The notes: generated from the sequence alone by a model not told the origin. Counted from the first letter of the stretch, positions 1 to 7,210 are shown. The stretch is DNA of 9,121 bases from Flavobacteriaceae bacterium (GCA_030618945.1 JAUXCI010000093.1:1-9121); one strand, 5' to 3'. Made by a program: numbers and translations.

Positions 1-360
1 CAAGCTATTGGGCAAAGTTTTCATATAACTTCTGATGAAATATTAACCTGGCATCAGGTCTATGATGCTGTAGCCATGGCAGCCGGGAGGCCGGCAGAAA
101 AGGTTTTTATACCTTCTGATTATCTGGGCGGTTTTGATGCTGATCTCAAAGGAAGTCTTTTAGGGGATAAGGCAATAAGTACTATTTTTGACAACAGTAA
201 GATAAAAAGATTTGTTCCAGGTTTTAAAGCAACTATTCGTTTTAAAGACGGAATCAAGTCAACAGTGAAATGGTTTGAAGAAGATCCTAAAAGAATGATA
301 ATGGATCATGAAAACAATAAATTTATGGATAAAATTATTCAAAGATATAACAAATCTTAG
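1..360 (+). CDS. NAD-dependent epimerase/dehydratase (SDR), C-terminal part
   Basis: This reading frame is open from the first base of the window, so the gene begins upstream; 119 residues and the TAG stop are visible. The segment near the left edge, AIGQSFHITSDEILTWHQVY, resembles the C-terminal substrate-binding part of extended short-chain dehydrogenases of the NAD-dependent epimerase/dehydratase family, where a sentence like 'G..F.I...E.ltw.qiy' follows the Rossmann domain. The NAD-binding glycine motif and the YxxxK catalytic pair would lie upstream and cannot be checked. Such proteins usually act in the cytoplasm on nucleotide-sugars or related carbonyl substrates; the exact substrate cannot be told from this part. 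No clear terminator follows the stop. The family call rests on recognised pattern only, without an alignment. Confidence 0.75.
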   Translation, partial: QAIGQSFHITSDEILTWHQVYDAVAMAAGRPAEKVFIPSDYLGGFDADLKGSLLGDKAISTIFDNSKIKRFVPGFKATIRFKDGIKSTVKWFEEDPKRMIMDHENNKFMDKIIQRYNKS

Positions 361-507
361 ATGGAAAAAATTAGTTTTGTCGACTTTATTATAGAAGCCA
401 TGTATCCGTTAAATCATACCAAAAGCATCGTTTTTATTAAAATAAATGTACCTTTATTTTTTAGCTTATTTTTATAACCGAATTTATTTTTCGATTAAAT
501 TTTTGCC

Positions 508-2838
508 ATGAAAAAATACCTGCAATTAATAGCCCTGATACTTATTCTTGGACTAAGCGTGGAAGTTATTGCCCAAGAGAAAAAGCCAAGAATCGCTGTT
601 GTTTTAAGTGGAGGCGGGGCCAAAGGAATAGCTCATATCCCCTTACTTCAAACACTTGATTCGTTGGGAATAGCTCCGGATATTATAATCGGTACAAGTA
701 TGGGTAGTGTTGTCGGGGGCTTATATGCCATAGGTTATTCTGGAGATACTATTGCCGAGATTGCTCATAATGCTGATTGGAGCGAACTACTGGGTGGAGA
801 TGTTAGTTTGAAAGATGTGACCATGGAAGAAAAGAGTGAATTTAAAACCTATGTGGCAGATTTTGACCTGGTTAATGGTAAACCCAAAGTAAGTTCTGGA
901 ATGATAAAAGATCAAAAACTAAGAGAATATTTTTCTTCCCTTATCTTTCCGGTTTATGATATAACTGATTTTGATGAACTTCCCACACCTTTTAGAGCCA
1001 TGACTACTGATATCGTTAATGGCAAAGAGCTTTTGATTGGAAGTGGTCACCTTGGTGTGGCAATGCGGGCAAGTATGTCAATTCCAGGAGTTTTCCAGCC
1101 TGTTCCATATAATAATACCTTATTGGTTGACGGAGGTGTTCTGAATAATTTTCCGGTGGATGTGGCCAAAGAAATGGGTTTTGATATCATTATTGGAAGT
1201 GACGTAGGAGGTGGTATGCAAACAAAAGACAAATTAAACAGTATTCCAGCGCTTCTTTTTCAGACGGGTATGCTTTCGAGTAACCTAAAAAATCCAAAAA
1301 GCAGAGAAATGTGTGATATATTGATTGATCATGTGCCAAATATAACCTATGCAACCGGAGATTTTGAAAAGAGTGATTCAATCTATAAACAGGGAAAAAT
1401 TGCTACTAGAAGTAATATGAAGCAGTTAGTGGCTTTGGCAAATAGTTTAAAGAATTATAAGCAACGTACGCATGAAGTACCTAAAACTAAAGATGAGATT
1501 TTCTTAGATTCAATCGTTTATGAGGGTATTAGTGAGGCTAACTTAGACTTGGTAAAGGCGAGGTCGGGCATCAAAATAAAACAAAAATATTCTAGCCAAG
1601 AGTTAATTGATGGAATAGATAAGGCCATGGGAACCAATTTATTTAAACAAATCACCTATTCGGGAAAAATAGTTGAGGATGATTTGGTTTTGACACTCAA
1701 TGCTGAAGAGCATTCCAGTCACCAAGTCAAAGCATCGTTGCATTATGACTCCTACCGTAGTGTTGGTATTATTCTAAATTATACGGGAAGGAATGTAATA
1801 GGTAAGGCCTCACGTTTTCTTGTGACGCTTGATATTGCCGTGCAACCCAGATTCAGGATTCAATATCAAAAACAATTTGGAGAAGAAAAGGACTGGTGGT
1901 GGCGATCAGACGTCCTTGGTGAATTTTTAGACCAAAAATTCTTTTTGGGAGGAGAAGTAGCGAGTGATTTTAATTCTCGCTATGCTCAATTTGACAATCA
2001 AATTAATAAGAATCTGAAATCAAGGCATAGTTATGCCGGGCTTGATTTGAGTTATGAATATACTAATTTAGCTCCAAAAATAGATCCTAACATCAGCAAT
2101 AATATTCTAAATCTTGAAAATTATACTTTTGAAAATTTTGAGATCGGAGCACATTATATGTATAGTAATATGGATAGGGTATATTACCCGGCCAAAGGAA
2201 CTTATTTTAGGGCAGGAGTGTATAGATCAATTCTTCATGATTTGGATATTCAGTATTCGGATAATGATGAAGATGAAGATATAAATGGATCAACCAATGG
2301 TTTTACCAAATTGGTTTTAGACTTTGAAAAGCGCTTTGACTTTACTAAAAAAGTAACGGGTATTGTTGGTGCAAATATTGGTTTTATTTTTGAGGACGCC
2401 ATAGCTGAGAATGAGTATTCTTTTGCTGAATATGGTTACGCTGCAAAATATTCATTAGGAGGGATTTTAACTGCTCCAAGAAAAGAAAGCTATGTCTTTG
2501 CCGGTTTACATGAAGATGAGTTATATGTAACTGAATTCATGAGATTAAGTCTTGCTGCCCAAATCAATCCTATAAAAAGCATTTTTATAATTCCGCATTT
2601 TGATATTGCCTCAGTTGGTCAGGGTGATTTTAATGACTATATAGAAGATGCTTTTTCGCCTTCTGGAAGTTGGTCTGATGAAAGTGAAATTGAGGCAAGT
2701 GCTGTTATGTCTGCTGGCGCTACATTTGCCTATCACTCGCTTTTGGGTCCTATTAATTTCGACGTATCCTGGGTTAATGATATAAATAAAGTAAGGGTAT
2801 TTTTTAGCATTGGGCTTATTCTTAATCGATCAAATTGA
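508..2838 (+). CDS. Patatin-like phospholipase with POTRA-like segment and outer-membrane barrel (type Vd autotransporter-like)
   Basis: The 776-residue protein has a signal peptide (residues 1 to about 22, ending VIAQ). A patatin domain follows at about 27-320. It shows the oxyanion-hole motif SGGGAKG (34-40), the nucleophile elbow GTSMG with Ser64, and the DGG motif with Asp208, so the Ser-Asp dyad of patatin lipases is intact. Residues about 332-400 look like one POTRA domain (IVYEGISEANLDLV...), and about 405-776 alternate in the manner of a BamA/Omp85-type beta barrel. This order matches type Vd autotransporters such as PlpD, in which the lipase is exported through or held at the outer membrane. 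Inferred role: a phospholipase or esterase at the cell surface or outer membrane. An acidic stretch near residues 583-590 (DNDEDED) probably sits in a barrel loop. The start fits the signal peptide. The gene appears monocistronic and ends before a strong terminator hairpin. Confidence 0.9.
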   Translation: MKKYLQLIALILILGLSVEVIAQEKKPRIAVVLSGGGAKGIAHIPLLQTLDSLGIAPDIIIGTSMGSVVGGLYAIGYSGDTIAEIAHNADWSELLGGDVSLKDVTMEEKSEFKTYVADFDLVNGKPKVSSGMIKDQKLREYFSSLIFPVYDITDFDELPTPFRAMTTDIVNGKELLIGSGHLGVAMRASMSIPGVFQPVPYNNTLLVDGGVLNNFPVDVAKEMGFDIIIGSDVGGGMQTKDKLNSIPALLFQTGMLSSNLKNPKSREMCDILIDHVPNITYATGDFEKSDSIYKQGKIATRSNMKQLVALANSLKNYKQRTHEVPKTKDEIFLDSIVYEGISEANLDLVKARSGIKIKQKYSSQELIDGIDKAMGTNLFKQITYSGKIVEDDLVLTLNAEEHSSHQVKASLHYDSYRSVGIILNYTGRNVIGKASRFLVTLDIAVQPRFRIQYQKQFGEEKDWWWRSDVLGEFLDQKFFLGGEVASDFNSRYAQFDNQINKNLKSRHSYAGLDLSYEYTNLAPKIDPNISNNILNLENYTFENFEIGAHYMYSNMDRVYYPAKGTYFRAGVYRSILHDLDIQYSDNDEDEDINGSTNGFTKLVLDFEKRFDFTKKVTGIVGANIGFIFEDAIAENEYSFAEYGYAAKYSLGGILTAPRKESYVFAGLHEDELYVTEFMRLSLAAQINPIKSIFIIPHFDIASVGQGDFNDYIEDAFSPSGSWSDESEIEASAVMSAGATFAYHSLLGPINFDVSWVNDINKVRVFFSIGLILNRSN

Positions 2839-2899
2839 TTTTGTCATCAAGGTTAACCTTCCCGGTCCATGGGTTTGAAAAATGATTTTTGACGAAACA

Positions 2900-2935
2900 A
2901 AAAACCTGCCAGATTGAAGAATCTGGCAGGTTTTT
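2900..2935. terminator. Bidirectional intrinsic terminator between convergent genes
   Basis: A perfect 16-bp stem (2900-2915 paired with 2920-2935) encloses the tetraloop GAAG. The GC-rich core is CCTGCCAG/CTGGCAGG, flanked by an A tract on the left and a T tract on the right, so it gives a stem plus U run on either strand. It lies 61 nt past the patatin-gene stop and 18 nt past the end of the convergent SYLF gene, and probably serves both. Confidence 0.92.
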
Positions 2936-2953
2936 AAACATTAGAAAATCCTT

Positions 2954-3472
2954 CTAACGCATGTCCGTTTTAAATTTTTGCCCTCCAACAGATGCTTCAT
3001 ACATTAAGCCACCCTTGGCCATAGTGAAAACCAAAATTCCATCTCTGTAATCTACGTCAAATGACGCACCGGCAGTTACCGCTACTGCAGATGTTTGAGC
3101 AGCAAATTCAAATTTATCTCCGGTAAATTGATTAAAAGCTTCGGCAGTTTTAAAAAAGATTACTTCAGAATAAGCTTGTCCACCGGCTTGAAATCCAATT
3201 GTTAGTTGTGATAATTTGCAATCACCTACAATAGCACCACCTCTATAGACGGTTCCATTACCAGCTGCACCACCTACGCCTAAACCTCCTTTTCCAACAG
3301 AAGGAAATACGGCATAACCATAAGCTGAACTAAAATATGGACCTATTTTATCATTGGTATGTTTGAATTCTTTAATGGCTTCAGCTGACTTTTCCGAAAC
3401 GTCCTTTTGTGCATATGAGCTTAATGAAAAAGCCATAAGAAATAATGTGATAATAGTAAATTTAAATTTCAT
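2954..3472 (-). CDS. Secreted SYLF (Ysc84-like) domain protein
   Basis: The 172-residue product has a signal peptide (residues 1-21, ending SSYA before Gln22). The rest reads as a SYLF/Ysc84 domain: a helical segment (about 24-45), then the glycine-rich core YGYAVFPSVGKGGLGVGGA (51-69), VYRGGAIVGDCKLSQLTIGFQAG (75-97), and the FDVDYRDGILVFTMAKGGLMYEASVGGQKF end. Ysc84 proteins in eukaryotes bind phosphoinositides and actin. The bacterial forms are small secreted or periplasmic proteins of unproven role, so lipid or membrane binding here is inference. The length is normal for stand-alone bacterial members. The gene is convergent with the patatin/barrel gene and shares its terminator. A Bacteroidetes-type -7 box lies 78 nt upstream of the start, implying a leader of roughly 70 nt. 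Confidence 0.88.
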   Translation of the reverse strand: MKFKFTIITLFLMAFSLSSYAQKDVSEKSAEAIKEFKHTNDKIGPYFSSAYGYAVFPSVGKGGLGVGGAAGNGTVYRGGAIVGDCKLSQLTIGFQAGGQAYSEVIFFKTAEAFNQFTGDKFEFAAQTSAVAVTAGASFDVDYRDGILVFTMAKGGLMYEASVGGQKFKTDMR

Positions 3473-3550
3473 TTTATAAAGTTTTAAGTTAATTATTAAT
3501 TTATCTCCTAACTATATAAGTATTAGATAAGAGTAGTTTAGTTTAAAGAG

Positions 3551-3558
3551 CAAATATA
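3551..3558 (-). promoter_or_regulatory. Putative -7 promoter element for the SYLF gene
   Basis: Read on the minus strand this is TATATTTG, an exact match to the Bacteroidetes -7 consensus TAnnTTTG, and it is followed by C. It would start transcription near 3544, giving a leader of about 70 nt. No good TTG (-33) element is visible at the usual distance, so the call rests on the -7 box and its position. Confidence 0.5.
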
Positions 3559-3716
3559 ACCATTTTTTATTAGTTGATAACATCCTTTTATATAATCTAA
3601 ATGTTGGTGAAACAATAAAATTTAAAAATATATTGTTCTTTATCTTAATGAAATAAGCAGATTCCTTTTTTGATTTCTTTATGATGATTGTCATTCTTTA
3701 CTTTTACAAGTTGAAC

Positions 3717-3724
3717 TACCTTTG
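3717..3724 (+). promoter_or_regulatory. Putative -7 promoter element for the small membrane protein gene
   Basis: TACCTTTG matches TAnnTTTG exactly and lies 18 nt before the ATG at 3743. A start site near 3731 would leave a leader of about 12 nt. The nearest upstream TTG (3688-3690) is 26 nt away, somewhat longer than usual. Confidence 0.5.
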
Positions 3725-3742
3725 ACATAATAGATCTTAATT

Positions 3743-4090
3743 ATGCAGTCAAAAAAGCTATTATTCCTTGGCATTACGCTTCTCGTATTCGGCATTGTTT
3801 TTCGAAAATTTACCGATTTGACTGGACTAGGGTTATCAATGATATTAATTGGAGTTGGGTGTAAAACTATTTATATTATCGCCAAAGCAAAGAGCGGGGA
3901 ATATAAACCAGGGAAAGAATTGATATGGTTATTTCTTGTACTAGCCTTGTTTTTGACAGGACTAGTTTTAAAGTCAAATTCTCCAGGAATATTTTCGATT
4001 GTCTTGATAATTTCTGGATTGAGTTTGAAGCTTTTATTTATACTGATTTTTATAAGAAAAGTGAAAACTGATAAAACCCTGCTCGATTAG
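3743..4090 (+). CDS. Small four-helix inner-membrane protein of unknown function
   Basis: I do not recognise a family. The 115-residue product is almost entirely hydrophobic, with four predicted membrane helices at about residues 5-21, 27-47, 59-77 and 82-105. They form two hairpins joined by a short hydrophilic, basic stretch (AKAKSGEYKPGKE, 48-60). The tail IRKVKTDKTLLD is positively charged, consistent with a cytoplasmic C-terminus. The two halves look alike in layout (helix, short glycine-containing turn, helix), so an internal duplication is possible but the residue identity is weak. The well-placed -7 element and the clean start argue for a real gene. It sits alone between the divergent SYLF gene and the downstream DUF1080 gene, which has its own putative promoter, so context gives no clue to its job. 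Confidence 0.75.
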   Translation: MQSKKLLFLGITLLVFGIVFRKFTDLTGLGLSMILIGVGCKTIYIIAKAKSGEYKPGKELIWLFLVLALFLTGLVLKSNSPGIFSIVLIISGLSLKLLFILIFIRKVKTDKTLLD

Positions 4091-4223
4091 ATTCTTTCAA
4101 GAATACTGTATTAAATTTTTTTTCTTTTCAATGCTATTTATTCTATAAGGTTGGTATTTGCTGGCCTTAACGGGAGTTTAGGTTATATATTTTCAACAAG
4201 CCATAAAAGATGATATATGTTAT

Positions 4224-4240
4224 GGTAATTGCAAATTACC
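4224..4240. promoter_or_regulatory. Palindrome, possible operator of the DUF1080-PHP gene
   Basis: GGTAATT (4224-4230) and AATTACC (4234-4240) form a perfect 7-bp inverted repeat around a 3-nt spacer. The palindrome ends 5 nt before the putative -7 box at 4246, so it covers the spacer of the promoter, where a bound dimeric regulator would affect polymerase. There is no U run after it and transcription probably starts downstream, so an operator fits better than an RNA hairpin. Confidence 0.4.
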
Positions 4241-4245
4241 CTGAC

Positions 4246-4253
4246 TATATTTG
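4246..4253 (+). promoter_or_regulatory. Putative -7 promoter element for the DUF1080-PHP gene
   Basis: TATATTTG matches TAnnTTTG exactly and is 29 nt before the ATG at 4283, giving a predicted start near 4260 and a leader of about 22 nt. The closest TTG (4229-4231) is only 14 nt upstream and lies within the palindrome, so the -33 element is weak. A regulator may be needed. Confidence 0.5.
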
Positions 4254-4282
4254 ATTTGGTTTAATTTAAATCTATTATTATT

Positions 4283-5737
4283 ATGAATCATTTGCTGGCG
4301 AATAAAAGTATGTATGTTTTATTGTTAATGGTGATGGTTTTGACGAGTTCGGGTCAAAAAGAGGAGTGGATTGAATTGTTTGATGGAAAGAGTTTACAAG
4401 GATGGAAAGCTTCGGAAAATGAATCTTCCTGGCAAATTGAGAATGGATCTCTGGTTGCCCAAGGAGAACGTTCTCATTTGTTCTATGATGGGGATTTACA
4501 ACAACATAATTTCGTAAATTTTGAGTTAAAGGCTGATGTAAAGACGACATCTTTTTCAAATTCTGGTATATATTTTCATACTGAGTTTCAGGAAAAAGGT
4601 TGGCCGATTAAAGGCTATGAATGCCAGGTGGTCAATTCTGTATTTAATAGCAATAAAGGCTGGTTTGCAGAAAATAAAATGACAGGAAGCCTTTATGGGA
4701 TTAGAAATTTGGCTAAATCTCCGGTAGATGATGATGAGTGGTTTAACTATCGTATTGTAGTTCAGGGAAAGACTATAAAAACATATATTAATGGGGAATT
4801 AATGGTCGACTATACCGAAGAGGAAAATCCTTTGAGAAGGAGTGATATGAAAGGGCGCTTGTTGTCTTCAGGTACTTTTGCTTTGCAATGCCACGATCCT
4901 AATAGTAAAGTTTATTACAAAAACATTAAGGTGAAACCACTGTCAGATAAGCTGCAAACTCCGGGAAAACCCCTCGATGATATGGAATATCAAAGAAAGT
5001 TACTTGAAGCTTCGAAGCGGAATATGCCTTTAATGGATCTTCATGGGCATTTGAAAAAAGGCCTTACCATGGAACAAACTTTGAAGCATGCACGAAAATA
5101 TGGTTTTACTTACGGGATAGCCGTTAATTGCGGTATCAACATGGGCTTTGAATCAAATGATTCTCTCCAATTTTTTTTAGATAATTATAAAAAGCCGCCC
5201 CAAACATATTTGGCTATGCAGGCTGAAGGCAGGGAATGGCTCGATTTATTCTCTAAAGAAACCATTGATCAATTTGACTATGTGTTTACGGATGCCATGA
5301 CCTGGACCAATGATAATGGAAAACGGATGAGATTATGGCTTAAAGAAGAAACTGAGGTGGGAGATCCTCAGGATTTTATGGATCAACTGGTTAATCGAAT
5401 TGAAAATATCATAGGTAAAGAACCTATTGACATATATGTAAATGCGACCTATTTACCCGATGAGATTAGCGCTCAATATGATGAATTATGGACCGATGAA
5501 CGAATGGACAAGGTCATCACTGTTCTTAAAAGTAATAATGTTGCGATGGAAATTAGTGCGCGTTATAGGATCCCTAGTGCCAGATTCATAAACAGAGCAA
5601 AGGAGGCAGGGGTAAAATTTACCTTTGGAACAAATAATACAAATGCTAACGATCTGGGAAGGTTAGAATATTGCCTGGACATGATAATTGCTTGCGACTT
5701 GTATCCAAGACATATATGGATGCCGGATAATGAATGA
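4283..5737 (+). CDS. Exported DUF1080 (3-keto-disaccharide hydrolase family) protein fused to a PHP-like domain
   Basis: The 484-residue protein starts with a signal peptide (1 to about 24, ending TSSGQ). Residues about 28-218 are a DUF1080 domain, a lectin-like beta sandwich, beginning WIELFDGKSLQGWKA and containing NSGIYFHTEF (93-102), GYECQVVNS (111-119) and the closing YYKNIKVKPL. Members of this family have been linked to cleavage of 3-keto-glycosides. Residues about 249-475 look like a PHP-type metallohydrolase barrel: MDLHGHL (251-257, a DxHxH motif), AEGRE (314-318), FTDAMTW (335-341), then MEISARYRIPSARFINRAKE (422-441) leading to FGTNNTN (448-454). That last block aligns by eye with the PHP pattern ending GSDAH, but Asn451 and Thr453 replace the Asp and His. 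The start at M1 keeps a lysine before the hydrophobic core, whereas Met10 would not. Role: inferred periplasmic or surface glycan processing. Confidence 0.82.
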   Translation: MNHLLANKSMYVLLLMVMVLTSSGQKEEWIELFDGKSLQGWKASENESSWQIENGSLVAQGERSHLFYDGDLQQHNFVNFELKADVKTTSFSNSGIYFHTEFQEKGWPIKGYECQVVNSVFNSNKGWFAENKMTGSLYGIRNLAKSPVDDDEWFNYRIVVQGKTIKTYINGELMVDYTEEENPLRRSDMKGRLLSSGTFALQCHDPNSKVYYKNIKVKPLSDKLQTPGKPLDDMEYQRKLLEASKRNMPLMDLHGHLKKGLTMEQTLKHARKYGFTYGIAVNCGINMGFESNDSLQFFLDNYKKPPQTYLAMQAEGREWLDLFSKETIDQFDYVFTDAMTWTNDNGKRMRLWLKEETEVGDPQDFMDQLVNRIENIIGKEPIDIYVNATYLPDEISAQYDELWTDERMDKVITVLKSNNVAMEISARYRIPSARFINRAKEAGVKFTFGTNNTNANDLGRLEYCLDMIIACDLYPRHIWMPDNE

Positions 5738-5747
5738 TCTTTATATC

Positions 5748-6083
5748 TTAATAAAATTTATTAAGGTCCTCGATCAATTCAGCTTCCTCTAACAGGCTTG
5801 CTTTTTTCTTAAGTAGATCAGCCTTTTTATTTCGTAAATCTGTTAACCGTTCTTCGATTAATTCATTTTGAAGGTCAATATTGACTTCATCTATTTCACG
5901 ATCAATTTTTTGTAAATCTTTTTGATAATCCTCAGTATATAAGGCATAGTTCAGATTATCAATTGTTTCTGCATCATTATAAACAGCATGGTGATTTTCG
6001 CTCAGGTCAGGGAAAGGAATAATTTCTTGCCCATATCCTATGGTTCCAAGGCCAATAAAAAGTATAAAGATTAATTTCTTCAT
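5748..6083 (-). CDS. Small secreted coiled-coil protein of unknown function
   Basis: No family is recognised. Starting at the ATG at 6083, the product has 111 residues: a signal peptide MKKLIFILFIGLGTIGYGQ (1-19), a short linker (EIIPFPDLSENHHAVYNDAE), then a long charged helix from about residue 50 to 105 rich in Asp, Glu, Lys and Leu that should form a coiled coil. An in-frame ATG 21 nt further upstream (6104) exists, but it falls inside a putative -7 promoter box (6102-6109), and the extra residues MQLIKNI would only blur the signal peptide, so the shorter start is preferred. The protein is probably periplasmic. Its end is 10 nt from the end of the convergent DUF1080-PHP gene, and no hairpin is visible between them. 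The upstream tonB gene on the same strand has its own terminator, so this gene is likely transcribed alone. Confidence 0.75.
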   Translation of the reverse strand: MKKLIFILFIGLGTIGYGQEIIPFPDLSENHHAVYNDAETIDNLNYALYTEDYQKDLQKIDREIDEVNIDLQNELIEERLTDLRNKKADLLKKKASLLEEAELIEDLNKFY

Positions 6084-6101
6084 AATGTTTTTAATAAGCT
6101 G

Positions 6102-6109
6102 CAAATTTA
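6102..6109 (-). promoter_or_regulatory. Putative -7 promoter element for the small coiled-coil protein gene
   Basis: Read on the minus strand this is TAAATTTG, an exact TAnnTTTG match followed by C. It predicts a start near 6095, about 12 nt before the ATG at 6083, and overlaps the alternative ATG at 6104. It therefore decides in favour of the shorter start. No clear TTG is seen at the -33 distance. Confidence 0.5.
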
Positions 6110-6195
6110 AGGCATTTAATTTAATTGATTACGACACTAAATGTCAATATTTCTTATCTGTTTTCAGGAATTACTTTACTCTTAATTAAGATCAA

Positions 6196-6226
6196 AAAAA
6201 GAGGTTAATAGAATTAACCTCTTTTT
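6196..6226 (-). terminator. Intrinsic terminator of the tonB gene
   Basis: A 14-bp stem (6196-6209 with 6213-6226) closes a 3-nt loop. The core is GAGGTTAAT/ATTAACCTC, with A and T tracts at the two ends. On the minus strand the U run follows the stem, 29 nt after the tonB stop. The symmetry would also let it work on the plus strand. Confidence 0.88.
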
Positions 6227-6254
6227 CATTAAAAAATATTTTATATGAGAAACA

Positions 6255-6986
6255 TTAAATTTGTACCCATAAAGTTATAGGTAGCGTATAAGATACTCCA
6301 ACAGGTACTCCCCTTTGTTTACCCGGAGTTAATTGTGGTAACAAATTTACAACGCGTAAAGCTTCTTTTTCAAGCCTGGCATGAGGGCCTCTGGCTCTTG
6401 CATTTGTAATTTTTCCAGTTTTATCAATTTTAAATACAACATAAACTTTCAATTTACCTGGATCTAATCCAAGGTCTTGTGAAAGATTGGTGTTAAAATT
6501 TTTGCTCACATGTTGGGTAATTTTCAGTTGTAAGCATTTTTTCTTTTCTTCTTTGGTTCCTTTACATCCTGGATATACTGGAGGTTCCTCTATTATGGCA
6601 AATGGAATGTCTTGTTCAACTAGCTCCTCTTCTACAACCTCTTCTATATCATCCATCTGTATAACTTCAACATATTCAGACTCATCTGTCTCAGTTGATT
6701 CGAGAACTGTTTCTTCAATTTCCTGTTCGTCGGCAACAATTTCAATTACTTCAGGAGCTGGTGGTGGAGGTGGTGGAGGTTTGACCTCAAGAATCCTTTC
6801 TGTAATAGGGATGTCGAATACTTCCTCCTCCATTACATTTAGGTCCCCTAGCTCACTAACCGTTCTGTCAAAAGTTTTCCATTCTATAGCAGTATAGATA
6901 AGTACTAATGACAATAGCAAGCCTAACTGAAAGAAAATCTTGCTAAAGGCACCTATTTGGGCTTTTTCTGATTTTTTCGCTAACAT
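6255..6986 (-). CDS. TonB family energy-transducer protein
   Basis: The 243-residue protein has a short cytoplasmic N-terminus, a single membrane helix at about 17-36 (IFFQLGLLLSLVLIYTAIEW), a run of seven prolines plus APE (70-79), and a strongly acidic linker (about 80-135, rich in Glu and Asp). The C-terminal TonB domain spans about 137-243 and ends with LPITLWVQI. Within it, IDKTGKITNARARGPHARLEKEALRVV is the usual beta-alpha segment of TonB_C. The proline run and linker would span the periplasm so that the C-terminal domain can contact TonB boxes of outer-membrane receptors, with energy supplied by ExbB/ExbD. The VYPGC motif and second cysteine (Cys141, Cys151) are a pattern I associate with Bacteroidetes TonB proteins; a disulfide is possible. 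No exbBD or receptor gene is adjacent, so its partners are encoded elsewhere. Confidence 0.92.
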   Translation of the reverse strand: MLAKKSEKAQIGAFSKIFFQLGLLLSLVLIYTAIEWKTFDRTVSELGDLNVMEEEVFDIPITERILEVKPPPPPPPAPEVIEIVADEQEIEETVLESTETDESEYVEVIQMDDIEEVVEEELVEQDIPFAIIEEPPVYPGCKGTKEEKKKCLQLKITQHVSKNFNTNLSQDLGLDPGKLKVYVVFKIDKTGKITNARARGPHARLEKEALRVVNLLPQLTPGKQRGVPVGVSYTLPITLWVQI

Positions 6987-7046
6987 GACCGGATGATTTT
7001 AATTTAATATAAAGTTAAGGTCATCCAAACATTCAATACATGATAA

Positions 7047-7080
7047 TTGTCATTTTAATAAATATTTTCTATTAATTTTG
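7047..7080 (+). promoter_or_regulatory. Putative Bacteroidetes promoter ahead of the 27-codon ORF
   Basis: TTG at 7047-7049 is followed after 23 nt by TAATTTTG (7073-7080), an exact TAnnTTTG match. This is the only start region in the window with both elements at a spacing within the range described for flavobacteria. Transcription would begin near 7087, about 40 nt before the ATG at 7127. Confidence 0.45.
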
Positions 7081-7126
7081 AATTATTCATATTCAATGTT
7101 GATTTCTTAATGTATTATTCTAGAAT

Positions 7127-7210
7127 ATGGCAATAAATGAGCTTTTTAAGGGTATTTCCTATTTTTTCATAATCACAATATCCTTTGTTTTTTTACTGGG
7201 ATGTGAATAA
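7127..7210 (+). CDS. 27-residue micro-ORF resembling a bare lipoprotein signal peptide (tiny lipoprotein or gene remnant)
   Basis: The ORF encodes a short N-region with one lysine (Lys8), a hydrophobic core at about residues 10-24, and LLGC (23-26), a fair lipobox with Cys26 as the lipidated residue. Only Glu27 follows before TAA. This is the complete layout of a type II signal peptide with almost no mature protein. Directly downstream, in another frame (7221-7304), an uninterrupted stretch encodes AEKKPESLSISQDLEGFITK and seven more residues, which reads like the hydrophilic start of a lipoprotein. The two may therefore be pieces of a decayed gene separated by stops. A promoter-like pair lies upstream. 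It could equally be a chance ORF in AT-rich DNA. Confidence 0.25.
   Translation: MAINELFKGISYFFIITISFVFLLGCE

Noticed and set aside
361..477. 38-codon ORF starting directly after the stop of the SDR gene
   Set aside because: Its product shows no motif or convincing domain, ends in a low-complexity hydrophobic stretch, and the DNA has the AT-rich character of an intergenic region.
493..504. TTAAATTTTTGC as a promoter of the patatin gene
   Set aside because: It is not an exact TAnnTTTG match and lies so close to the ATG at 508 that transcription would start inside the coding region.
1047..1381. Two minus-strand ORFs inside the patatin gene
   Set aside because: They are antisense to a conserved, intact enzyme domain and encode nothing recognisable.
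3512..3694. 60-codon minus-strand ORF upstream of the SYLF gene
   Set aside because: Low-complexity Ile/Lys/Leu/Asn-rich product of AT-rich DNA; it also spans the putative promoter of the SYLF gene.
4091..4124. ATTCTT/AAGAAT inverted repeat followed by a T run as a terminator of the small membrane protein gene
   Set aside because: The stem is only about 5-6 bp and AT-rich, and the T run begins some 10 nt after it, so it is too weak to call.
4281..4559. 92-codon minus-strand ORF over the start of the DUF1080 gene
   Set aside because: Antisense shadow of a signal peptide and conserved domain; no recognisable product.
6487..6897. 136-codon plus-strand ORF opposite tonB
   Set aside because: Its Ser/Thr-rich and poly-Gly sequence is the antisense reading of the acidic and poly-Pro linker of TonB.
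7026..7033. AATGTTTG on the minus strand as a tonB promoter
   Set aside because: It has A instead of T at the first conserved position and no TTG at the expected distance, so it was kept only as a remark.
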